Assembly: GCF_001544015.1 (NCBI RefSeq)
Contig: NZ_AP014924.1
Location: 806,001 to 870,000, forward strand
Origin: Limnochorda pilosa
Lineage (GTDB): Bacteria; Bacillota; Limnochordia; Limnochordales; Limnochordaceae
DNA length: 64,000 bases
Direction: 5' to 3'
The notes under the pieces are model-generated. The model had not been told where the DNA came from, made no database searches, and saw only the letters and a list, made by a program, of their open reading frames with translations. This document shows positions 57,996-64,000 of the stretch, piece after piece (position 1 is the stretch's first letter; each line of letters opens with the position of its first letter). The position numbers and the translations under genes were made by a program.

Positions 57996-58928
57996 GTGAT
58001 CCCGACGCTCTGGATGATGGCGACGGTGGCTGCGTTCGCCCTTGGGGCTAACGACGGCGCCAACCCCACGGCAGCGGCCGTGGGCGCCGGGCTCCTCCGG
58101 CCACGAGGGGCCCGGATCCTGGCCGCCCTGGCCGGAGGCACCGGGGCCTGGCTGGCGGGAGACCGGGTGGCGGGAACCCTGGCGCGGGAATTGGTTCCGT
58201 TCCACGCGCTGGCGTCGCAGGAGGCCCAGGAGCTCGCGGTGGTCGCGCTGGCGGCGGCGAGCCTCTGGGTGCTGGCGGCCACGGCGATGGGCCTGCCCGT
58301 CTCCACGTCGCACGCGCTGGTGGGCGCCCTGACGGGTGCAGCCCTGCGGGAGGGCGCGGCCCCCGTCGATTTGGGCGTGCTCGGCGCCATTGCGGGCTCG
58401 TGGATCTGGGTTCCGGTGGGGGCGGCCGGCGCGGGCGCACTCGCCGCGCTGGCGGGCAGGCTGCCGGGAACGCGGCGAGTGCAGGGCGCGTTGGCGCCTC
58501 TGGTCCGGGCGTGTTCGGCCTGGATCGCCTTCTGGTGGGGCGCCAACGACGTGGCCAACGCCGTGGCCTTGGCGGCCCAAGTGGGCGGGGCAGGATGGGC
58601 ACCCGCCATGGTCCTGGGAGCGGCCTGCCTGGCCGCGGGCGCCTACTGGGGTTCTGGGCGGGTCCTGGCGACCATGGCTTCCGGCCTGGGCCCGGTGGGC
58701 GCGCCCGAGGCCCTGGCGGTGCAGGGTTCCGTGGCCCTGGCCCTGGCGGCGGCCACGCTCATGGGCTACCCCGTCTCCACCACCCACGCCGTGGTGAGCG
58801 CGCTGGCCGGGGTGCTTCGGGCACGGGGAAAGCCCGTCAACGTCCGGCAGGTAGCCCGGGTTGCGGCGGCCTGGCTCCTCACCGCCCCGGCGGCGGGGCT
58901 CCTCGGGTGGCTGCTGGGGGGGATCTGA
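57996..58928 (+). CDS. pit: PiT-family inorganic phosphate transporter
   Basis: Low-affinity phosphate (metal-phosphate) symporter of 310 residues with about ten transmembrane helices. The family has two related halves, each with a GANDxAN signature: FALGANDGANPTAAAVGAG near the N-terminus and FWWGANDVANAVALAAQ after the middle. GLPVSTSHALVGALTG and GYPVSTTHAVVSALAG are the second repeated motif. GTG 57996 follows GGTGCGGGGGGACGC. Shorter than E. coli PitA (about 500), like other Firmicutes PiT proteins. No PhoU-like DUF47 gene, the usual partner in Gram-positives, is adjacent. Confidence 0.92.
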   Translation: MIPTLWMMATVAAFALGANDGANPTAAAVGAGLLRPRGARILAALAGGTGAWLAGDRVAGTLARELVPFHALASQEAQELAVVALAAASLWVLAATAMGLPVSTSHALVGALTGAALREGAAPVDLGVLGAIAGSWIWVPVGAAGAGALAALAGRLPGTRRVQGALAPLVRACSAWIAFWWGANDVANAVALAAQVGGAGWAPAMVLGAACLAAGAYWGSGRVLATMASGLGPVGAPEALAVQGSVALALAAATLMGYPVSTTHAVVSALAGVLRARGKPVNVRQVARVAAAWLLTAPAAGLLGWLLGGI

Positions 58929-59034
58929 GCCTTCACGCGGGCCCGCCGGCGGTCGATAAGAGATGAGGAGGGGCGCACCCCGGCGGTCCGCTTGCGGTGG
59001 CGTACGGGCCGGGGCGAGGAGGAGGGGACGGCCC

Positions 59035-59943
59035 GTGGAGCGGCAGACCGGCGGCACAGGAGGACTCCACGACGGGCCCGGCGCGCCGCCGGCGGCGGGG
59101 GGCGTTCCAGCCGCCGTCGAAGGGGCGCGTGCGGACGATGGGGGCACACCGGCCAGCGACCTGGCGTGGGCGGCCTTCCTGCGGCGATGCCGGAGCGAGA
59201 TCGGGCTGGACCTGAGCGCCTACAAGGGGACGCAGCTTCGCCGCCGCATCGAGCAGTGGATGCACCGGCAGGGCGACGACCACTACTTCGCCCTGCTCCG
59301 GCGCCTGCGGCAGGATGCCGAGAGCCGCCAGCAGTTCGTGGACTACCTGGGCATCAACACCACCTCGTTCTTCCGGGATCCCCAGGTCTTCCAGACCCTG
59401 GAACAGACGGTGCTCCCCCGGCTGATCCTGCGGCCGGGGCCGGTGCGCGTCTGGAGCGCGGCCTGCTCCATCGGGGCGGAGGCGTACTCGGTGGCCATGC
59501 TCCTCCACGAGCTGGGCGGCCTACAGCGGGCCGAGATCCTGGCCACGGACATCGACCAGAAGGCGCTGGAGCAGGGCCGGGAAGGCCGTTTCGCCGAGAT
59601 GCAGACCACAGGGCTGAGCGCGGGGCGGCGAGCCCGGTACCTGAAACCGGAGGGCAGCGGCTACCGGGTGGATGAGGCCCTGCGGCGGAAGGTCCGCTTC
59701 GAGCGTCTGGAGCTCCTGGAGGACCCGTACCCGAGCGACGTCGACTTGCTCCTCTGCCGGAACCTCTTCATCTACTTGGCCCAGCCCACCCAGGAGCGGC
59801 TGACCCGCCGCCTGGTGGAGGCGCTCCGCCCCGGAGGATACCTGGTGCTGGGCGGCACCGAGTACGTCCCGATGCCCGCCAGGTTCGGGTTGGAACGGGT
59901 GGCCTTCTGCGTCTACACGCGGGTGGAGGACGCCGGCGCGTAG
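59035..59943 (+). CDS. cheR: CheR-type chemoreceptor glutamate methyltransferase
   Basis: SAM-dependent protein O-methyltransferase of 302 residues. After an unusual Gly/Ala-rich N-terminal extension of about 40 residues come the helical CheR N-domain (about 42-105; EIGLDLSAYKGTQLRRRIEQW) and the methyltransferase domain (VRVWSAACSIGAEAYSVAM as SAM motif, ILATDIDQKALEQGREGRF, DLLLCRNLFIYL, LRPGGYLVLGGTEYV). ATG is absent; GTG 59035 lies behind GGAGGAGGGGA. It adds methyl groups to chemoreceptor glutamates, but no other chemotaxis gene is in the window, so it either serves a distant set or a different target. Confidence 0.9.
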   Translation: MERQTGGTGGLHDGPGAPPAAGGVPAAVEGARADDGGTPASDLAWAAFLRRCRSEIGLDLSAYKGTQLRRRIEQWMHRQGDDHYFALLRRLRQDAESRQQFVDYLGINTTSFFRDPQVFQTLEQTVLPRLILRPGPVRVWSAACSIGAEAYSVAMLLHELGGLQRAEILATDIDQKALEQGREGRFAEMQTTGLSAGRRARYLKPEGSGYRVDEALRRKVRFERLELLEDPYPSDVDLLLCRNLFIYLAQPTQERLTRRLVEALRPGGYLVLGGTEYVPMPARFGLERVAFCVYTRVEDAGA

Positions 59944-60019
59944 CCCGTCTGGACCCGGCGCCGGCGCCTTCGCCCCGTGGGTGGCTCGAGCGCGGCCTGC
60001 TGCCGTCCGAGCAGAGGGG

Positions 60020-60097
60020 TCAGTTGGAGAGGACCAGCAGGATCAGGATCAGGAACACCACGAACGCGAAGCGATCGCCGAAGAACCCGCTTGCCAT
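60020..60097 (-). CDS. YjcZ-family sporulation micropeptide
   Basis: A 25-residue protein: MASGFFGDRFAF head and a hydrophobic helix VVFLILILLVLSN. Same family pattern as the peptide at 55139 and closest to the one at 60203 (shared FxGDR and LILILLVLS). GGAGGTGA lies five bases before the ATG. It is the second of two tandem copies on the minus strand, 105 bases apart. Mother-cell or forespore expression is expected from the family. Confidence 0.75.
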   Translation of the reverse strand: MASGFFGDRFAFVVFLILILLVLSN

Positions 60098-60202
60098 CGG
60101 ATTCACCTCCTCGCGAGGCGACGGGGCGCCGGACGGTCCAGCGGAGCCCCGGCCCAGGAGTGCGCCCGTCCGTGGGAGCCGCACGCCACGGCTGGGACAG
60201 GG

Positions 60203-60283
60203 TCAGTCGGACAGAACGAGGAGGATGAGGATCAGGAAGAGCACGAAGGCCTTCCGATCCCCGAGGAACCCAACTCCTCCCAT
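60203..60283 (-). CDS. YjcZ-family sporulation micropeptide
   Basis: A 26-residue protein: MGGVGFLGDRKAF head and helix VLFLILILLVLSD. AGGAGGTGA precedes the ATG by five bases. First of two tandem genes; a sequence resembling a sigma-K promoter lies 20-45 bases upstream. It is nearly the textbook YjcZ form (GFxxGxxxxFVLFLILxIL). The two copies are similar but not identical, so the duplication is old. Confidence 0.75.
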   Translation of the reverse strand: MGGVGFLGDRKAFVLFLILILLVLSD

Positions 60284-60303
60284 GCCGCTCACCTCCTGCT
60301 GCC

Positions 60304-60330
60304 ACGCTATGGCGGCCCGTCCGCCCGGGT
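60304..60330 (-). promoter_or_regulatory. candidate sigma-K-like promoter of the tandem micropeptides
   Basis: On the minus strand AC (60330-60329), 17 bases, CATAGCGT (60311-60304), which fits the AC-N16/17-CATANNNT pattern of mother-cell sigma-K promoters. The consensus is short, so chance matches are possible; the position 20 bases before the gene is right. Confidence 0.35.
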
Positions 60331-60435
60331 GGTAGCCGCCCGGTCCCCTTCAGTGCCGTGGGCGGGCCCATGGGGGGCAGGAGTGACGGCCGGGGGAGGG
60401 AAGATACTGCCGAGCGGGAGTGGGCAGCAGCTGTT

Positions 60436-60459
60436 CGAGGAGGATCGCCCTCCTCCTCG
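60436..60459. promoter_or_regulatory. inverted repeat upstream of the BCKDH operon
   Basis: CGAGGAGGA (60436-60444), 6-base loop, TCCTCCTCG (60451-60459), perfect 9-base arms, about 150 bases before the E1 alpha start. It may be an operator, or a terminator for leftward transcripts. Confidence 0.4.
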
Positions 60460-60474
60460 GAGAATGATCTCTAT

Positions 60475-60489
60475 TGGCATCAGTGTGGC
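60475..60489 (+). promoter_or_regulatory. possible sigma-54-like promoter of the BCKDH operon
   Basis: TTGGCAT...TGGC with GG (60476-60477) and GC (60488-60489) exactly 10 bases apart, the spacing of -24/-12 promoters. The -12 part (TGGCG) is imperfect against TTGCA. In Bacillus the bkd operon is driven by sigma-54 and BkdR, which makes the match worth noting. A weak sigma-A reading, TTGGCA-17-CACGAT, starts at the same place. Confidence 0.25.
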
Positions 60490-60606
60490 GGGCTCGCACG
60501 ATCTTCGCGACCTTCGGGGTGGGGCGATCCGGTCCAGGGTCCCCACCGATCCGGCTGGAACGGGCGCGCCGCGCCCCGCGGCGCGCGCTTCCAAGGGGGT
60601 AGAGCC

Positions 60607-61635
60607 ATGGCGACCGGCCACCGGACGGATCTCCTGGAACGCCAGGGGCACGACCGGCACGGCAAGCTGGGCCTGACCGACGAGGACGTCCTCCAGATCT
60701 ACGAGGCCATGCTCCTGGCCCGGCGTCTCGACGAGCGCATGTGGATCCTCAACCGGGGCGGGCAGGCCTCGTTCGTCATCTCCTGCCAGGGGCAGGAGGC
60801 CGCGCAGGTGGGCGCGGCCTGGGCCCTGGACCGGGAGCGGGACTGGGTCTATCCGTACTACCGGGACGTGGGGCTGGTCCTGGTGCTGGGGGTCACTCCC
60901 CGGGAGCTGATGCTCGCGCTCCTGGGCAAGGCCGAAGATCCGGCCAGCGGCGGCAGGCAGATGCCCAACCACTTCTCCAGCCCGGAGCGGCGCATCGCGC
61001 CCCAGTCGAGCGTGGTGGGAACCCAGATCCCCCAGGCGGCGGGTACCGCCCTGGCCAGCAAGATTCGGGGAGATGGGGCTGTCACCCTGGTCACCTTCGG
61101 CGAGGGCGCGACGGCCGAGGGCGACTTCCACGAGGGCCTGAACTTCGCCGCGATCCACAAGGTCCCGGCGGTCTTCCTCTGCGAGAACAACCGGTACGCG
61201 ATCTCGGTGCCCGTGGAGAAGGAGGTCTCGGTACCCGACGTGGCCGACCGGGCGCTGGCCTACGGCATCCCGGGCGTCGCGGTGGATGGGAACGACCCCC
61301 TGGAGGTCTACCGGGCCACGCGGGAGGCGGTGGAGCGGGCTCGGGCAGGGGAGGGCCCCACCCTCATCGAGGCCAAGACGTACCGGCTCCTGGCCCACTC
61401 CAGCGACGACGACGACTCCGGCTACCGCCCCCGTGAGGAGGTGGAGGCCTGGAAGAAGAAGGATCCCATCCCCCGCTTCGCAGCGTACCTGAAGGAGCAG
61501 GGCCTCATCGACCACGGGGGCCTCCAGGCCATGGAGGAGCGGATCCGGCAGATCGTGGACGACGCCACCGACTACGCCGAGCAGGCCCCCTACCCCAGGG
61601 CGGAGCACCTGCTGGACCACGTCTACGGCGACTAG
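60607..61635 (+). CDS. bkdA: branched-chain 2-oxoacid dehydrogenase E1 alpha subunit
   Basis: Thiamine-diphosphate-dependent decarboxylase subunit of 342 residues. The ThDP motif is FGEGATAEGDFHEGLNFAA...ENNRYAIS; the GEGA...EGD form is that of branched-chain enzymes, while pyruvate dehydrogenases usually have GDGA. WVYPYYRDVGLVLVLGVTP, QMPNHFSSPERR, and LLAHSSDDDDSGYRP (the regulated phosphorylation loop in animals) also fit BCKDH. ATG 60607 follows AAGGGGGTAGAG. E1 beta starts 19 bases behind and E2 follows. In spore formers the complex supplies branched-chain acyl-CoA primers for membrane lipids and breaks down Val, Leu and Ile. Confidence 0.92.
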   Translation: MATGHRTDLLERQGHDRHGKLGLTDEDVLQIYEAMLLARRLDERMWILNRGGQASFVISCQGQEAAQVGAAWALDRERDWVYPYYRDVGLVLVLGVTPRELMLALLGKAEDPASGGRQMPNHFSSPERRIAPQSSVVGTQIPQAAGTALASKIRGDGAVTLVTFGEGATAEGDFHEGLNFAAIHKVPAVFLCENNRYAISVPVEKEVSVPDVADRALAYGIPGVAVDGNDPLEVYRATREAVERARAGEGPTLIEAKTYRLLAHSSDDDDSGYRPREEVEAWKKKDPIPRFAAYLKEQGLIDHGGLQAMEERIRQIVDDATDYAEQAPYPRAEHLLDHVYGD

Positions 61636-61654
61636 ACGAACGGAGGGACGCCGC

Positions 61655-62641
61655 GTGCCGGTCATGAACCTGATCGACGCGATCCGTTTCGGCTTGGAGC
61701 AGGAGATGGAGATGGACGAGCGGGCCATCGTCCTGGGCGAGGACGTGGGGGTACGGGGCGGGGTCTTCGGCGCCACCCGCGGGCTCTTCGAGCGTTTCGG
61801 CCCCGAGCGGGTCATCGACACGCCCCTGGCCGAGTCGTCCATCGTCGGCGTCGCCATCGGGGCTGCGCTCAACGGGCTCCGGCCCCTGGCCGAGATCCAG
61901 TTCGCCGACTACATCCACCCCGCCATGAACCAGATCATCAACGAGGCGGCCCGGATCCGCTATCGCACCAACGGCGCCTTCCACTGCCCCGTGGTGATCC
62001 GGGCGCCCTTCGGGGGCGGGGTGCATGGGGCTCTTTACCACTCCCAGAGCCTGGAGGGCCTCTTCTACCACGTACCGGGGCTGAAGATCGTCATTCCCTC
62101 GAGCCCTCACGACGCCCGGGGGTTGCTGCGGGCGGCCATGGAGCAGGACGACCCGGTGCTCTTCTTCGAGCACAAGCGGGCCTACCGGCTGGTGAAGGGC
62201 GAGGTGCCCGAGGAGTCCTACTCGGTGCCCATCGGCCGGGCGGAGGTGCGCCGGGAAGGGACCGACGCGACGGTGATCGCCTACGGCCTCATGCTGCACC
62301 TGGTCCTGGAGGCGGCCGAGCGGCTGAGCCGGGAAGAGGGCATCGAAGTGGAGGTGATCGATCTCCGCTCGATTCTTCCCCTCGACAAGGAGACGGTGAT
62401 CGCCTCGGCCAAGAAGACGGGGCGGGTGCTGGTGGTGCACGAAGACAACAAGACCGGCGGCGTGGGCGCCGAGCTGGCGGCGATCCTGGCCGAGGAGGCA
62501 CTTTTCTACCTGGACGCCCCGGTCATGCGGCTCACGGGGCCCGACGCCCCCGCCATGCCCTTCAATCCCGTGCAGGAGGCGGCTTTCATGCCCAACGCCT
62601 ACACCATCGCCGACCGGATCCGCGAGCTGGTGCGCTACTGA
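61655..62641 (+). CDS. bkdB: branched-chain 2-oxoacid dehydrogenase E1 beta subunit
   Basis: Second E1 subunit, 328 residues, with the transketolase pyrimidine-binding and C-terminal domains. MNLIDAIRFGLEQEMEMDER, VLGEDVGVRGGVFGATRGL, DTPLAESSIVGVAIGAALNG, RAPFGGGVHGALYHSQSLE and the C-terminal VEVIDLRSILPLDKETV with HEDNKTGGVGAEL are standard for 2-oxoisovalerate and related E1 beta proteins. GTG 61655 is preceded by GGAGGGACGCC. Together with the alpha subunit it forms the alpha2beta2 E1. The E2 gene follows after 79 bases. Confidence 0.93.
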   Translation: MPVMNLIDAIRFGLEQEMEMDERAIVLGEDVGVRGGVFGATRGLFERFGPERVIDTPLAESSIVGVAIGAALNGLRPLAEIQFADYIHPAMNQIINEAARIRYRTNGAFHCPVVIRAPFGGGVHGALYHSQSLEGLFYHVPGLKIVIPSSPHDARGLLRAAMEQDDPVLFFEHKRAYRLVKGEVPEESYSVPIGRAEVRREGTDATVIAYGLMLHLVLEAAERLSREEGIEVEVIDLRSILPLDKETVIASAKKTGRVLVVHEDNKTGGVGAELAAILAEEALFYLDAPVMRLTGPDAPAMPFNPVQEAAFMPNAYTIADRIRELVRY

Positions 62642-62720
62642 CCGGGGCCTCTTCCCGCTGTCGCCGGGGAGGCTCCCAGGGAGCAGGAAAAGCTTCGTTC
62701 CGCGTTGGGGGGAACCGCTG

Positions 62721-64000
62721 GTGCCCGTGGACGTGACCATGCCTCAGCTGGGGGAGAGCATCACCGAAGGGACCATCGCCCGCTGGCTCAAGGCCGTGGG
62801 TGATTCCGTGGACCGCTACGAGCCGCTCCTGGAAGTGGTGACCGACAAGGTGAACGCGGAGGTACCCTCGCCGGCGGCCGGGACCCTGGAGGCCATCCTG
62901 GTGTCTGAAGGGGAGACGGTGCCCGTCGGGAAGGTCCTGGCCAGGTTGCGGAAACCGGGCGAGGTGGGCGGCGAGAGAGCCGAGGCCGGGACGGAAAGGG
63001 TGGAGCCTGGACCTTCGCCCGGGGACCCGCCGGCAGCCGCCGCGGCCGCGGGCGCTCGGCCGCAGCCTGCCGCCGTAGCGGAGCGCCTGTCTCACCCGGC
63101 CGCGGCGTCGGGGGAGGTGGCCCAGGCGGGCAACGGTCATGCGGGCCCCTTGCCGCGTGGTGTCTTCTCGCCGGTGGTGCGTCGGCTTGCCTCCGAGCAC
63201 GGCTTCGACCCGCGCGACGTGCCCGGCACCGGCCGGGGGGGCCGGGTGACTCGGGAGGATGTGCTGGCGTTCCTGGAGCAGCGGCTCGCGGCGACGGCCC
63301 TGGACGCCGGGGCTCAGGTGGCCGGCCCGGAGGCAGGGTCCGTCCTGGTCGCGCCGCCGGCAGCCGGCCCCGCGCCGGCGGCTGCCTCGCCCGCGTCGGC
63401 GCCCGCTTCCCCGGCGGACGTGGAACGGATCGTCCCATCCCCGATCCGGCGAACCATCGCCCAGCGGATGGTGCAGAGCAGCCAGGAGATCCCCCACGCA
63501 TGGACCATGGTGGAGGCGGACGTCACCGGCCTGGTGCGGTTGGTGGGGGCCCAGGGCGAGCGCTTCCGGGAGCGGGAAGGGGTGCCGCTCACCTACCTTC
63601 CCTTCCTCATCCAGGCGGCCGTGGACGCGTTGAAGGAGTACCCCTTGCTCAACGCCTCGTGGCGGGACGGCGAGATCCTGGTCCACCGTTCCATCCACAT
63701 CGGGGTGCCCGTGGGGCTGGAGGACGGCCTGATCGTCCCGGTCATACGGGACGCGGACCAGAAGAGCCTGGCCGGTCTGGCCCGGGAGCTGCGCCGCCTG
63801 GTGGACCGGGCGCGCGCCGGGCAGCTCACCGTGCCCGAGGTGGAGGGGGCCACCTTCACCGTCAACAACACCGGCGCGTTCGGCTCGATCCTGTCGCGCC
63901 CCATCATCAACCCGCCCCAGGCGGGCATCCTCACCCTGGAGGCCATCGTGAAGCGGCCGGTGGTGCTGGAGAGCGACGCCATCGCGGTCCGATCCATGGT
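62721..64000 (+). CDS. 2-oxoacid dehydrogenase E2 (dihydrolipoyl acyltransferase), cut by window end
   Basis: Acyltransferase core of the complex; about 426 residues are visible and the frame is still open at the right edge. One lipoyl domain (residues 1-80) carries Lys43 in VTDKVNAEVPSP for lipoylation. An Ala/Pro/Gly-rich linker follows, then an E1/E3-binding domain (about 150-190; FSPVVRRLASEHGFDPRDVP and GTGRGGRVTREDVLAFL), a second Ala/Pro linker and the catalytic domain from about 235 (PIRRTIAQRMVQSSQEIPHA, FTVNNTGAFGSI). The HxxxD catalytic motif lies beyond the window. GTG 62721 follows GGGGGGAACC. By context it belongs to the branched-chain complex; an E3 gene may follow. Confidence 0.92.
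   Translation, partial: MPVDVTMPQLGESITEGTIARWLKAVGDSVDRYEPLLEVVTDKVNAEVPSPAAGTLEAILVSEGETVPVGKVLARLRKPGEVGGERAEAGTERVEPGPSPGDPPAAAAAAGARPQPAAVAERLSHPAAASGEVAQAGNGHAGPLPRGVFSPVVRRLASEHGFDPRDVPGTGRGGRVTREDVLAFLEQRLAATALDAGAQVAGPEAGSVLVAPPAAGPAPAAASPASAPASPADVERIVPSPIRRTIAQRMVQSSQEIPHAWTMVEADVTGLVRLVGAQGERFREREGVPLTYLPFLIQAAVDALKEYPLLNASWRDGEILVHRSIHIGVPVGLEDGLIVPVIRDADQKSLAGLARELRRLVDRARAGQLTVPEVEGATFTVNNTGAFGSILSRPIINPPQAGILTLEAIVKRPVVLESDAIAVRSM

Noticed and set aside
60607-61635. GEG instead of GDG in the ThDP motif of E1 alpha as a defect
   Set aside because: The GEGA...EGD form is normal for branched-chain E1 alpha proteins and supports that assignment.

Overview
This window looks like a chromosomal segment of a high-GC, endospore-forming member of the Firmicutes (Bacillota). 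The sequence shows very high GC, frequent GTG and some TTG starts, strong GGAGG ribosome binding sites, a complete gerA-type germination operon, three YjcZ-type sporulation micropeptides and a ComA/YitD-type phosphosulfolactate synthase. By inference the best fit is the Limnochordia or a relative such as Symbiobacterium or Thermaerobacter. A secreted protein with a beta-barrel-like C-terminus would suit a two-membrane lineage such as Limnochordia, but one protein does not prove it. No tRNA, rRNA, CRISPR array, insertion sequence or prophage was seen.

Layout, 1-16 kb: the N-terminus of an Lhr-type helicase (off the left edge), a catalytic/non-catalytic pair of exported M16 peptidases, a very small transcript encoding an 18-residue lysine-rich peptide, a secreted Ig-like/beta-barrel protein, MgtE, an aminotransferase, a PAP2 phosphatase, the ComA-like synthase, oligoendopeptidase F, a CoA-transferase, and a Crp-family regulator coupled to an SDR dehydrogenase. 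15.6-31 kb: a GH130 protein, TatA, ProB-ProA, phosphoenolpyruvate carboxylase, an MFS transporter, an RlmCD-type RNA methyltransferase, CtaG, an amidase, CorA and UDP-GlcNAc 2-epimerase.

31-37.5 kb: the germination locus, read left to right with overlapping genes: an unknown coiled-coil protein, GerAB permease, GerAA, GerAC lipoprotein, a 75-residue two-helix protein resembling the germinant-receptor D proteins, then a metallophosphoesterase whose membrane anchor and catalytic domain lie in different frames. 37.6-55 kb is an uptake and catabolism block: a first TRAP transporter behind a textbook sigma-A promoter, gamma-glutamyltransferase, an SDR, an acyl-CoA dehydrogenase overlapping a class III CoA-transferase, an unknown protein, an old yellow enzyme with an operator-like inverted repeat, a secreted cupredoxin, an ABC importer of the SsuABC/NMT1 type, and a second TRAP transporter with a Tat-dependent binding protein, preceded by an unusually AT-rich promoter region with a 13-bp direct repeat.

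55-64 kb: YjcZ-type micropeptides (one single gene with a decayed copy beside it, and two in tandem), an MBL-fold hydrolase, a thiolase, a PiT phosphate transporter, an orphan CheR, and the start of a branched-chain 2-oxoacid dehydrogenase operon (E1 alpha, E1 beta, E2 cut by the window end). The thiolase, acyl-CoA dehydrogenase, CoA-transferases and BCKDH suggest growth on amino acids and organic acids brought in by the TRAP and ABC systems; this link is inferred from gene content. All assignments come from reading motifs by eye; no database search was run.
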